NCBI GenBank assembly: GCA_013334855.1 | Contig: JAAXWU010000012.1 | Location: 1 to 32,322 of the forward strand | Origin: Chlorobaculum sp. | Lineage (GTDB): Bacteria; Bacteroidota; Chlorobiia; Chlorobiales; Chlorobiaceae | Direction of reading: 5' to 3' | DNA: 32,322 nt | In this document: piece after piece, positions 18,077 to 24,960 of the stretch | Numbering within the stretch: the first letter of the stretch is position 1 | Layout of the letters: every line of letters begins with the position of its first letter | Notes under the pieces: generated by a model | What the model was told of the DNA's origin: nothing | Seen by the model: only the letters and a program-made list of their open reading frames with translations | Database searches by the model: none | Made by a program: the position numbers and the translations under genes

Positions 18077-20275
18077 ATGTTTATCAAAAAAGAGATCGAT
18101 CTCGGACATGGGAAGGTAATCACGATCGAAACAGGGAAAATGGCCAAACAGGCCGACGGCGCGGTTGTCGTCGCCCTCGGCGATACCATGGTGCTCGCCA
18201 CGGTGGTTTCGACAAAGAGCACGCCTCCGCCGAATCAGGACTTCTTCCCGATGCAGGTCGAGTACCGCGAAAAATACTCCGCAGCCGGCAAGTTCCCCGG
18301 CGGCTTCTTCAAGCGTGAAGGTCGTCCCTCCGAAAAAGAGATTCTCTCCGCCCGCCTGATCGACCGCGCCCTGCGCCCGCTCTTCCCGGACGGCTACTAC
18401 CACGAGACCCAGATCATCATTTCGGTCATCTCGTCCGACACGATCAACGACGCCGACGTGCTCGGCGGCATCGCGGCTTCGGCGGCGATCATGGTGTCGG
18501 ACATTCCGTTCGCCAATCCGATGTCGGAAGTCCGCGTCGGACGCATCAATGGCCTGTTCATCATCAATCCCGACATCAATGAGCTGACGCAGAGCGATAT
18601 GGACATCTGCATCGGCGGCACCGAGGATACCATCTGCATGTTGGAAGGCGAGATGAAGGAGATTTCCGAAGTCGAGATGCTCGACGCCATCCGCTACGGC
18701 CACGAAGCGATCAAGAAAATCTGCCGCCTCCAGCGCGAGCTCGCCACGGAGGTTGCCAAGCCCAAACGTCCGTTCTCGCCGACCGTCGCGCCGGACGGAC
18801 TGGTCAAATTCGTCGAGGAGCACTGCGCCGCCGAATTGAAAGCGCTGGCCTACACTCCGCTCGCCAAGGAAGATCGCGCCGAAAAGACCAAGGCGATCTA
18901 CACGCAGACCCTCAGGAAAACCCTCACGCACTTCACCGACCGCGTTGGCCCCGACCAGATCGAAGCCGATCCCTCCAGCGCCTTCTACCTGAACGAGCAT
19001 ATGATCGAAGAGTGCATCCATGCTGTCGAAAAGAAGGTGATGCGCCACATGATCCTCGACGACCAGAAGCGCCTCGACGGCCGCACGCTGGAGCAGGTTC
19101 GCCCGATCAGCATCGAGCTTGGCCTCATCCCGAGGGCGCACGGTTCGGCGCTCTTCACCCGCGGCGAAACGCAGGCGCTCGTTACCCTCACGCTCGGCAC
19201 CAAGAAGGACGCCCAGTCGGTCGATACGCTCACCGATGACAAGGACAAGCGCTTCATGCTGCACTACAACTTCCCGCCCTTCTCGGTCGGCGAAACCGGC
19301 AGGCTCGGCGGCACCGGACGGCGCGAGATCGGCCACGGCAACCTCGCCGAGCGCTCCATCAAGATGGTGATGCCGCCGGAGCAGGAGTTCCCCTACACCG
19401 TGCGTATCGTGTCGGACATTCTCGAATCGAACGGATCCTCCTCGATGGCCTCGGTCTGCGGCGGCACGCTGGCCGCGATGGACGGCGGCATTCCGCTTCG
19501 CAAGCCGGTCTCCGGCATCGCGATGGGCCTCATCAAGGAGGGCGCGAACTACGCCGTGCTCTCCGACATTCTCGGCAACGAGGATCATCTCGGCGACATG
19601 GACTTCAAGGTGGCGGGCACCTGCGACGGCATCACCGCCTGCCAGATGGACATCAAGATCGACGGCCTCGACTACCACATCCTCGAAACTGCGCTCGAAC
19701 AGGCGCACCGTGGACGCCTGCATATTCTCGAAGTCATGTCGGAAGCGCTCCCCGAATCTCGTGAAGACATCGGTCGCTACGCGCCGCGCCTCACCACCAT
19801 CCAGATTCCTGTCGATGCTATCGGCATGGTGATCGGCAAGGGCGGCGAGACCATCCGCAGCATCACCGAGGAGACCGGCGCGGAGATCAACATCGAGGAC
19901 GACGGCACGGTGACGATCGCCTGCTCCAGCCCCGAAGGCACCAAAGCGGCGGTCGAGACCATCAAGACCCTCGTCTCCAAACCCGAGGTCGGCACGGTCT
20001 ACATGGGCAAGGTGCGCGACATCCGCGACGAGCTTGGCGCGTTCGTGGAGTTCCTGCCGAAGACCGACGGTCTGGTGCATATCTCCGAGATTTCGAAGCA
20101 GCGCATCGCCAAGGTGAGCGATGTGCTCAAGGTGGGTGACCGGGTCAAGGTGAAGCTGATCGACGTGCGCAAGGATCCGCGCACCGGCAAGACCAAGTTC
20201 GCCCTCTCGATGAAAGCGTTGCTCGACGAAGAGGCCGGTGAGTCGAACGGCGCGGCAAAGCCCGAACAGAACTGA
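18077..20275 (+). CDS. pnp: Polyribonucleotide nucleotidyltransferase (PNPase)
   Basis: A 732-residue phosphorolytic 3'-5' exoribonuclease, part of RNA decay. Two RNase PH-like domains are present: the first around residues 10-220 ([43 protein letters not shown]) and the second around 310-550 ([34 protein letters not shown], and the [21 protein letters not shown] segment). They are followed by a KH domain (from about 575, [18 protein letters not shown]) and an S1 domain (from about 639, [21 protein letters not shown]...GLVHISEIS). All parts are intact and length is as usual. The start has no clear Shine-Dalgarno. A strong terminator follows, so pnp looks like a single-gene unit. Confidence 0.98.
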   Translation: MFIKKEIDLGHGKVITIETGKMAKQADGAVVVALGDTMVLATVVSTKSTPPPNQDFFPMQVEYREKYSAAGKFPGGFFKREGRPSEKEILSARLIDRALRPLFPDGYYHETQIIISVISSDTINDADVLGGIAASAAIMVSDIPFANPMSEVRVGRINGLFIINPDINELTQSDMDICIGGTEDTICMLEGEMKEISEVEMLDAIRYGHEAIKKICRLQRELATEVAKPKRPFSPTVAPDGLVKFVEEHCAAELKALAYTPLAKEDRAEKTKAIYTQTLRKTLTHFTDRVGPDQIEADPSSAFYLNEHMIEECIHAVEKKVMRHMILDDQKRLDGRTLEQVRPISIELGLIPRAHGSALFTRGETQALVTLTLGTKKDAQSVDTLTDDKDKRFMLHYNFPPFSVGETGRLGGTGRREIGHGNLAERSIKMVMPPEQEFPYTVRIVSDILESNGSSSMASVCGGTLAAMDGGIPLRKPVSGIAMGLIKEGANYAVLSDILGNEDHLGDMDFKVAGTCDGITACQMDIKIDGLDYHILETALEQAHRGRLHILEVMSEALPESREDIGRYAPRLTTIQIPVDAIGMVIGKGGETIRSITEETGAEINIEDDGTVTIACSSPEGTKAAVETIKTLVSKPEVGTVYMGKVRDIRDELGAFVEFLPKTDGLVHISEISKQRIAKVSDVLKVGDRVKVKLIDVRKDPRTGKTKFALSMKALLDEEAGESNGAAKPEQN

Positions 20276-20296
20276 CCGCAACGTCACTGAAACGAA

Positions 20297-20339
20297 GGCA
20301 GTGCAGGAAGAGCGATAATTCCTGCACTGCCTTTTTTTT
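20297..20339 (+). terminator. Intrinsic terminator of pnp
   Basis: A perfect 13-bp stem (GGCAGTGCAGGAA at 20297-20309 with TTCCTGCACTGCC at 20319-20331) with a 9-base loop is followed by eight Ts (20332-20339). It lies 21 bases after the pnp stop. Confidence 0.95.
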
Positions 20340-20660
20340 GTTGGGTCACGGAAGAATATGTGCCTGTCAGGAGATATGCCTGTTTTCAGGCGGGGCCTGC
20401 ATCGTTGACAAGTATCCGCCGAAGAGCGAGCGAAAAGATGTGTTGGATGAAAAAAAGGGGTGGCACCGTCGCGCTGCATAAACAGCCAGTTACCAACTGA
20501 AACTCGGCACCTTTTTGTCTATTGCGTGGGGTACAGTTCAGTACGGAAACGGCACGATCCATACCGGAGCCTAGAACTCGGAGGGGTGGAAGCCGCAGCA
20601 GACGAGTCGTTCGCCTCAGTACACCACGGAGTGGAGGGAGATTATTGAGGTCAGGGGAAA
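20340..20660 (+). other. Gene-free stretch at the edge of the accessory island
   Basis: About 320 bases between the pnp terminator and the DUF3037 gene. Short frames exist on both strands, but none has a recognisable product, good start context or family resemblance. A GGGGTGGCACCG sequence near 20457-20468 recalls a T-box antiterminator core but has no partner structure. I see no confident feature; it may be decayed sequence at an insertion boundary. Confidence 0.4.
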
Positions 20661-21605
20661 TTAAAATTCGTCAAGCGAGCATTGCCGGTTTTCGGGAATT
20701 GGCTTGAACTGCTGCTTCTTGATCCAGCTTGTAAACTTCTCGACATTTCGCGCTTTCACCTCTTCGTAAACGCTTTCAACATAACGTTTCATGTCAGGAA
20801 CTCGTTGTAGTGTATAGGGTTCACCGTTTACACTTCGTTCAATTGAATGCATAGCCTGTTTTGCCTGCTTGTCTGCAAGTTGCGAGTCGTCGATGATGAT
20901 TTTGCACGCAGGCTGCATGTGCTCACGTTCACCGTCGAAAAGTGAGAGCAGGACTTTGTAAAGAAACTGCGTTTCTGCAATATTTTTCTGGACAGTAGCT
21001 GGCTGCAACTTGAGGTCGATGAAGTTGCCGCAATAAATAGCGCCATTGCCACCGATGAAATCAACGGTGATGTCAGGAATCAATGTATCGGCCTCAAAAC
21101 CATCAGAAGCGAACTTGTAACAGATGTCAAGACGCGCTCCCAGCTCCCGGTACTTCTTTGCATACTTTCGAAATACAGTGCCCGGTTCCTGGCCTCTCAG
21201 TGCCCTTGACCGAGTTTCATGCCCGTCATCGATCAGTTTGCTGTACAGCCGGTCGAACCTCTCCGCCATGACTTCAGAGGGCGATGCCTCTGCTGCAACA
21301 TCGAACACCAGTGGCTTTGGATGAGTAAATCGAATCACCCCGTTCTCATAAGCGGAAAGGTACTCAAGCTGTTTGACATCAAGAGCTTTCGGAGCCTTTT
21401 CGAAAAGCTCAAGCTTCTTGATGGCACTTTCCAGCAAGGAGGACTTACGGATGTTCAGGGCGTTATTGATCCGGTTGATCCGGTTCCGTGAGAAACGCAC
21501 AATCACCTCGCCGCTCTCAGGGCTGACCATGATGAGGCCAATGCCAAAGTACTCCTCACGATGAGGATTCGGTGCGTACTGGACGATGGTAAAATAGGTT
21601 TTCAT
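20661..21605 (-). CDS. DUF3037 family protein, partner of the adjacent HipA-like kinase
   Basis: A 314-residue protein. The N-terminus, FTIVQYAPNPHREEYFGIGLIMVSPESGEVIVRFS, fits DUF3037, where a short strand, a conserved 'R.E..NIG'-type stretch and a further strand are typical. The rest is alpha/beta with no motif I can name; TVDFIGGNGAIYCGNFIDLKLQ and CKIIIDD stand out in the second half. Its gene starts 5 bases after the stop of the HipA-like kinase, so the pair is one operon. The HipA-like/DUF3037 pairing recurs in bacteria as I recall it, but its role is unknown to me; a toxin-antitoxin-like or phage-defence function is speculation. Lower GC than the core genes suggests transfer. Confidence 0.72.
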   Translation of the reverse strand: MKTYFTIVQYAPNPHREEYFGIGLIMVSPESGEVIVRFSRNRINRINNALNIRKSSLLESAIKKLELFEKAPKALDVKQLEYLSAYENGVIRFTHPKPLVFDVAAEASPSEVMAERFDRLYSKLIDDGHETRSRALRGQEPGTVFRKYAKKYRELGARLDICYKFASDGFEADTLIPDITVDFIGGNGAIYCGNFIDLKLQPATVQKNIAETQFLYKVLLSLFDGEREHMQPACKIIIDDSQLADKQAKQAMHSIERSVNGEPYTLQRVPDMKRYVESVYEEVKARNVEKFTSWIKKQQFKPIPENRQCSLDEF

Positions 21606-21610
21606 GGTAT

Positions 21611-22420
21611 CTAAATCTTGGCGTCTTCTAAAAGTTGATGGAAGAAACCGCGAACCAAATCTTTACGGGGCAGCAGAAAACTCCAGACAATTGCCTCTTT
21701 CTCTTGATCTGACAAGCCCCATTCAGCAGGCACCTGACTGACAATTTCATACAACTCCTGTTCTGTGGTGGCCTCTATACGTTTAAGATACTTGCCAATC
21801 TCAACAGAGGCGAACAGACCAGCTTCATCATAGACCTCCCAGAATTGAGGGTGTCCGATAAGCGTATCTTCAAGGGTTAATGAAACAGGGCCGAGCCTCT
21901 CCAATCTTGAGGCGTCATAAGGGTGGTCGTCAAACATGAGAGCATGATCGATGGCCACAAATCTCAGATTATCTGCCTCAATCTCTTGCAAAAGTACATT
22001 GGGATTACGCGGCGTACGATCGATGTTATAAACCCAAAGATCAAACAAAACAATCCCGATCAATGCCTGAGAAGCGGAGAATTTACGAATTTCAGCACCC
22101 TTTATCAAATCAAAGCTGTCGAGTCCCCTTGTGATTCCGTCCAGCATTTGGGAACCGAACCCCAACCCCTCCGGAGGTTTTCGCAAAAATCTGATTCCTT
22201 CGATAGTTTCCGGCACAATTTCCACTAATGCCACTTCGGGAGTCGGAAGATCGAGATGCTCAAGCAGTTTGGCTCCCAGAAGTTCATTGATCACCTGCGT
22301 TCGCCCGTTGCCATAATGTTTAACGTAATAAGTTTCTCCATCACTGCACTCAAACAGACAGGGTACGCTACCGGCAGTTGCCAACTGGCTGATAAATCGT
22401 TCTGTCCTGACTCTTTTCAT
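21611..22420 (-). CDS. HipA-like kinase-fold protein
   Basis: A 269-residue protein resembling the HipA-like kinase group often found beside DUF3037. Kinase-type landmarks: YYVKHYGN with Lys34 (ATP-binding lysine); NELLGAKLLEHLDLPTPEVALVEI (helix carrying the conserved Glu, about 46-68); NIDRTPRNPNVLL at 132-144 (catalytic-loop equivalent with Asp134 and Asn139 or Asn141); and AIDHALMF around 157-164, in the place of the DFG-type metal-binding Asp (Asp158). HipA proper phosphorylates glutamyl-tRNA synthetase; this shorter protein lacks HipA's N-terminal subdomain and its substrate is unknown. There is no HipB-like DNA-binding partner; the downstream DUF3037 gene takes that position. Start is ATG at 22420, with a weak ribosome site. 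Confidence 0.78.
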   Translation of the reverse strand: MKRVRTERFISQLATAGSVPCLFECSDGETYYVKHYGNGRTQVINELLGAKLLEHLDLPTPEVALVEIVPETIEGIRFLRKPPEGLGFGSQMLDGITRGLDSFDLIKGAEIRKFSASQALIGIVLFDLWVYNIDRTPRNPNVLLQEIEADNLRFVAIDHALMFDDHPYDASRLERLGPVSLTLEDTLIGHPQFWEVYDEAGLFASVEIGKYLKRIEATTEQELYEIVSQVPAEWGLSDQEKEAIVWSFLLPRKDLVRGFFHQLLEDAKI

Positions 22421-22486
22421 GCCCGGGAAATTTATTATTACGTCAGAAAGGCGCTATTTGGCAAATAGAATCTGAAGTTCGAGAGT

Positions 22487-22652
22487 TCAGGGGATCAATG
22501 ACTTGGCTGCGTCTTCGTGATCGGCATCAGAATCGAGACGCTTTTCCATTTTAAAAAAATAGACACGTTTGATCTTCAGCACTTTTTCGATTTTCATCTT
22601 TACCGGCTGCAAGGACTTCTTTAAGCGAAGGCTCGGCGGTTCTAAAGCTCAT
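22487..22652 (-). pseudogene. Possible remnant starting like a DUF262 protein
   Basis: From ATG at 22652 (minus) the peptide begins MSFRTAEPSLKEVL, close to the start of DUF262/GmrSD-type proteins (which continue with a '..LPDFQR.W.W' motif that is absent here). The frame then shifts by one base into a second stretch, VLKIKRVYFFKMEKRLDSD, ending at TGA (complement of 22487-22489). This reads as the ends of one or two genes joined after a large deletion. It lies between the SLOG-TIR and HipA-like genes, in a 303-base gap with no other feature I can support. The resemblance covers only about 13 residues. Confidence 0.3.
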
Positions 22653-22723
22653 AATAGTCGTAAGTGTTTAAAGTAGAACATTCTCTTTACGAGAAAGATA
22701 CAGCTTTCTACAATGCGAATTTT

Positions 22724-23743
22724 TTATTCTAATTGCATTTTAGAGCTTATTTTATCGATAAAGCTTTTTATATCTCCTTTTAACTCTAATGGGCTTTTTT
22801 TGTATGTATGCCTGATAAATGGCCCAACATCAGATGGATATTCAACATCTCCTCTACATAACAACATAATCCTATCACTTCCCAGTCTGCCCCAAAACCA
22901 TCCAACCTCAACCCATATATTTTGCCTTGCTCTTCTAGAAAAACGCAAAACATCAACGCCCTTGATATATCCACCCTTATCATCCACCACATTGCACCCT
23001 ATATCATCAGGAGTAATTATTGCTATAGCGCAATCCGATTGAGATGCGAGGCGCTCAAAGCCACCAGAAACAGGCTCTGCCTCCTTAACAACATCACTCA
23101 TCACAATAGGGTCGGAATAAATATTTATTTTATACTTTGGATCTTTTAATATCTTTTTCAGTATTTTCTTATCACCAGAACGGCCATGAATAACAAGCAC
23201 TCTTGGATAGGTCATCAATGACAACATAATTTTATCTATCAACTCATCAATCCAATCATCAGAAACACAAGATGAGGAGGGTGGAAAATCAACTGATAAA
23301 ACCCCCTTGTCAATTTTATTGCGATAATCAGAACATAATTCTTCTGCCGCCCCACCGAAGAAAGGAATCGGAATCAATCTTTTACCTAACATTATAGCAG
23401 TTTGTCCAGCTATATATGTACCATCAGATCCCCCAATAACTATAACCGCATCTGATTCTTGTACACAAGAGATATGAGCTTTAGCCCAAACCTTTGATGC
23501 CGTATGATTCCCAACAGGATTAACACTCTCTTGGCTTTTCGACTTATAACCGTCACTTACAAAAACATCAGCTATTTTATTATTGTTATCACGTGATGTC
23601 CTTGCAACAACAAGCTGGTGTTTTTTCTCTGCCAAACGCTCGCCAATTCTATAACATAATATCTGAAAATACAACTCATTTTTTAGTTGCCACCCGAAAG
23701 AAATTGTCTCTTCACGCCAACTACCTATTACAGCAACTCTCAT
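22724..23743 (-). CDS. SLOG-like/TIR-like fusion protein, candidate NAD-targeting defence effector
   Basis: A 339-residue, very AT-rich gene with an excellent ribosome site (GAGGAG, 6 bases before the ATG) and a TATAAT-like box at 23770-23775. The N-terminal ~170 residues look like a Rossmann-type SLOG domain: MRVAVIGSW at the start, KHQLVVAR, and AVIVIGGSDGTYIAGQTAIMLGKRLIPIPFFGG (99-131), a nucleotide-phosphate loop. The C-terminal half (from about 181) matches the predicted nucleotide-binding TIR-like domain (PF10137 type): PRVLVIHGRSGD, IITPDDIG (242-249), RARQNIWVEVGWFWGRLG (271-288) with a candidate catalytic Glu279, and RGDVEYPSDV. TIR domains of this type can cleave NAD+, and SLOG domains bind nucleotide signals in Thoeris. 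A signal-sensing NADase role is inferred, not shown. Confidence 0.82.
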   Translation of the reverse strand: MRVAVIGSWREETISFGWQLKNELYFQILCYRIGERLAEKKHQLVVARTSRDNNNKIADVFVSDGYKSKSQESVNPVGNHTASKVWAKAHISCVQESDAVIVIGGSDGTYIAGQTAIMLGKRLIPIPFFGGAAEELCSDYRNKIDKGVLSVDFPPSSSCVSDDWIDELIDKIMLSLMTYPRVLVIHGRSGDKKILKKILKDPKYKINIYSDPIVMSDVVKEAEPVSGGFERLASQSDCAIAIITPDDIGCNVVDDKGGYIKGVDVLRFSRRARQNIWVEVGWFWGRLGSDRIMLLCRGDVEYPSDVGPFIRHTYKKSPLELKGDIKSFIDKISSKMQLE

Positions 23744-23782
23744 GTACGCTCCTCGTCTTAAAGGAAATTATTATAAACTTAG

Positions 23783-24208
23783 TTAAAACCCCAGCCCCAT
23801 CTGCCCCTCCTGTTGCTTTAACGTCTTCCCTGTTTTCCCCTTCTTCTCCCACAATCCAGCCGCAACCTCCTCTTCGTGAATCTTGTGATTCAGCGCTAAC
23901 GGGTGTTTCAGCACTTCGCGGCGGGCGGCAGGGTGGAGGGTGAAGCGGGTTCGGTCGGGTTCGGGGAGATATTCTACTTCGTAGAAGTCGTGGCGGAGGT
24001 CGTGGCCTGCCCAGCCGTAGGCTTCGAAGACGGCGTTGTCCATCCGGGTGTGGAGGCTGCGGAGTTTCTGGATTCCGGCGACTGCTTGGTTGATGACGAT
24101 GTTTCCCTGTGTGCGGGCAAGATACTTCCGAAGCTTGTCGGCGGATTTCCAGAGCTGGGTTTCCAGAGACTCCTGTTTGACTTCCTTCTCTTTTTTTGGT
24201 CTTGCCAT
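23783..24208 (-). pseudogene. Chimeric remnant: HsdM-type N-terminus joined to the C-terminus of another DNA methylase
   Basis: A 141-residue frame from ATG at 24208 (minus). The first 28 residues (MARPKKEKEVKQESLETQLW, then KSADKLRK) are the start of a type I restriction methylase subunit HsdM, which normally continues '...AEYKHVVLGLIFLKYI'. From about 24124 onwards the text changes to IQKLRSLHTRMDNAVFEAYGW, RFTLHPAARREVLKHPLALNH and EEVAAGLWEKKGK, which is the end of large BREX/type IIG-like adenine methylases. All catalytic parts (SAM motif, NPPY) are missing, so it cannot methylate. An in-frame deletion joining two neighbouring restriction genes explains it best. The frame is open upstream, but the added residues look non-coding. 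Confidence 0.65.
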
Positions 24209-24507
24209 TTTGCGGATAATTACGCGGATTACTTTCAACGAAATCAGTTCACAAGAAACCACGGCCTTCTGAAATGGAAGAAACCGTTCGTTGGCGACAG
24301 ATGAATCAGCCCCGAACAAACATACTCATCGATGACACAGGGGAAAGAGTAATTTCTTGATGAAAAGACGTATGAACAAATATAATAAACGGCTTGAGAT
24401 TTCGTGAAGTGGTTTTGAGATAAGAGCATACAAACCACTTCCGGCTCATGAACCGAAACGCGAAAGTTCGTCTCAGCCGCGAATGGTGGCGCGGAAGAGG
24501 ATTGCCG

Positions 24508-24650
24508 TATTATTGCTCCGGCAACAATAAATCGCAATCGTCGCAGTTGTAAGATATTGGGCTAAAGCCCTGATTTATTTTGTCTTATCCGCATACCCCG
24601 GACTGAAGTCCAGGGCAATTGTTTAAGAGTTTTAATGGCCGGAGTAATAA
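24508..24650 (-). repeat. MITE/REP-like palindromic element, copy B
   Basis: Inverted relative of 11802-11922. It contains GGGCTAAAGCCC (24559-24570), ACAAAATAA in the linker (on the minus strand), and CCCCGGACT-GA-AGTCCAGGG (24596-24615). This copy has both ends: TATTATTGCTCCGGC on the left (24508-24522) and GCCGGAGTAATA on the right (24638-24649), which are imperfect terminal inverted repeats. It carries no coding capacity; it would need a transposase acting in trans. Confidence 0.82.
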
Positions 24651-24690
24651 AACTATCAATGTCATTCATACACGAAGCCTTTTGTCGCTT

Positions 24691-24777
24691 GTCATTCTGA
24701 ACGAAGTGAAGAATCCAGAACTCTTTATTTTATAACAAGATGGATTCTTCATTACGCTTCGCTTCATTCAGAATGAC
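24691..24777. repeat. Long imperfect palindrome (GTCATTCTGAA-type)
   Basis: The left arm, starting GTCATTCTGAACGAAGTGAA (24691-24717), is inverted at 24741-24777, where the arm is 10 bases longer through partial duplication of the GAAGC-type motif. The 23-base centre is AT-rich. Repeats beginning GTCATTCTGA with GAA-rich arms are widespread between genes in several phyla; their role is unclear. Transcribed, it would make a very stable hairpin. Confidence 0.85.
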
Positions 24778-24871
24778 AGACCATCCGACAGCATCTTTTT
24801 GCGATTTTTTGTGCCCGGAGTGGTCGCCGAACGACCGTTGATAAAATTTTCAGAAAGAATCAGTATGTTCT

Positions 24872-24886
24872 CCCCACACGGTGGGG
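24872..24886. repeat. Short perfect hairpin with nearby T-run
   Basis: CCCCAC (24872-24877) pairs with GTGGGG (24881-24886) across a 3-base loop, with five Ts at 24894-24898. The T-run is 7 bases away, so it is a poor terminator; it could be an operator or attenuator in front of leuS. Confidence 0.35.
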
Positions 24887-24916
24887 TAGGCGCTTTTTCT
24901 CTGTTTTGCGACAGAT

Positions 24917-24947
24917 TTGCAGCTTTGCACCCGTAAGCCATTATAAA
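24917..24947 (+). promoter_or_regulatory. Candidate leuS promoter
   Basis: TTGCAG (24917-24922) and TATAAA (24942-24947) are separated by 19 bases. A start near 24954 would leave a leader of under 10 bases before ATG 24961. Spacing is long and the leader very short, so the call is weak. Confidence 0.3.
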
Positions 24948-24960
24948 ATATAGCAATAGC

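Larger units (their letters stand above)
24209..24960 (+). other. Gene-free region rich in palindromic repeats, upstream of leuS
   Basis: About 750 bases with no supportable gene on either strand. They hold a MITE/REP-like element (24508-24650), a long imperfect palindrome (24691-24777), a short hairpin (24872-24886) and the presumed leuS promoter. It marks the right edge of the AT-rich accessory island; core GC content returns with leuS. Confidence 0.6.

Noticed and set aside
20457-20468. GGGGTGGCACCG, similar to a T-box antiterminator core
   Set aside because: No specifier stem, no matching terminator partner, and the downstream gene is on the other strand.
18062-20479. 805-residue open frame antisense to pnp
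   Set aside because: It mirrors pnp codons in GC-rich DNA, has low-complexity Arg/Asp/Val-rich composition and no family resemblance; PNPase on the plus strand is unmistakable.
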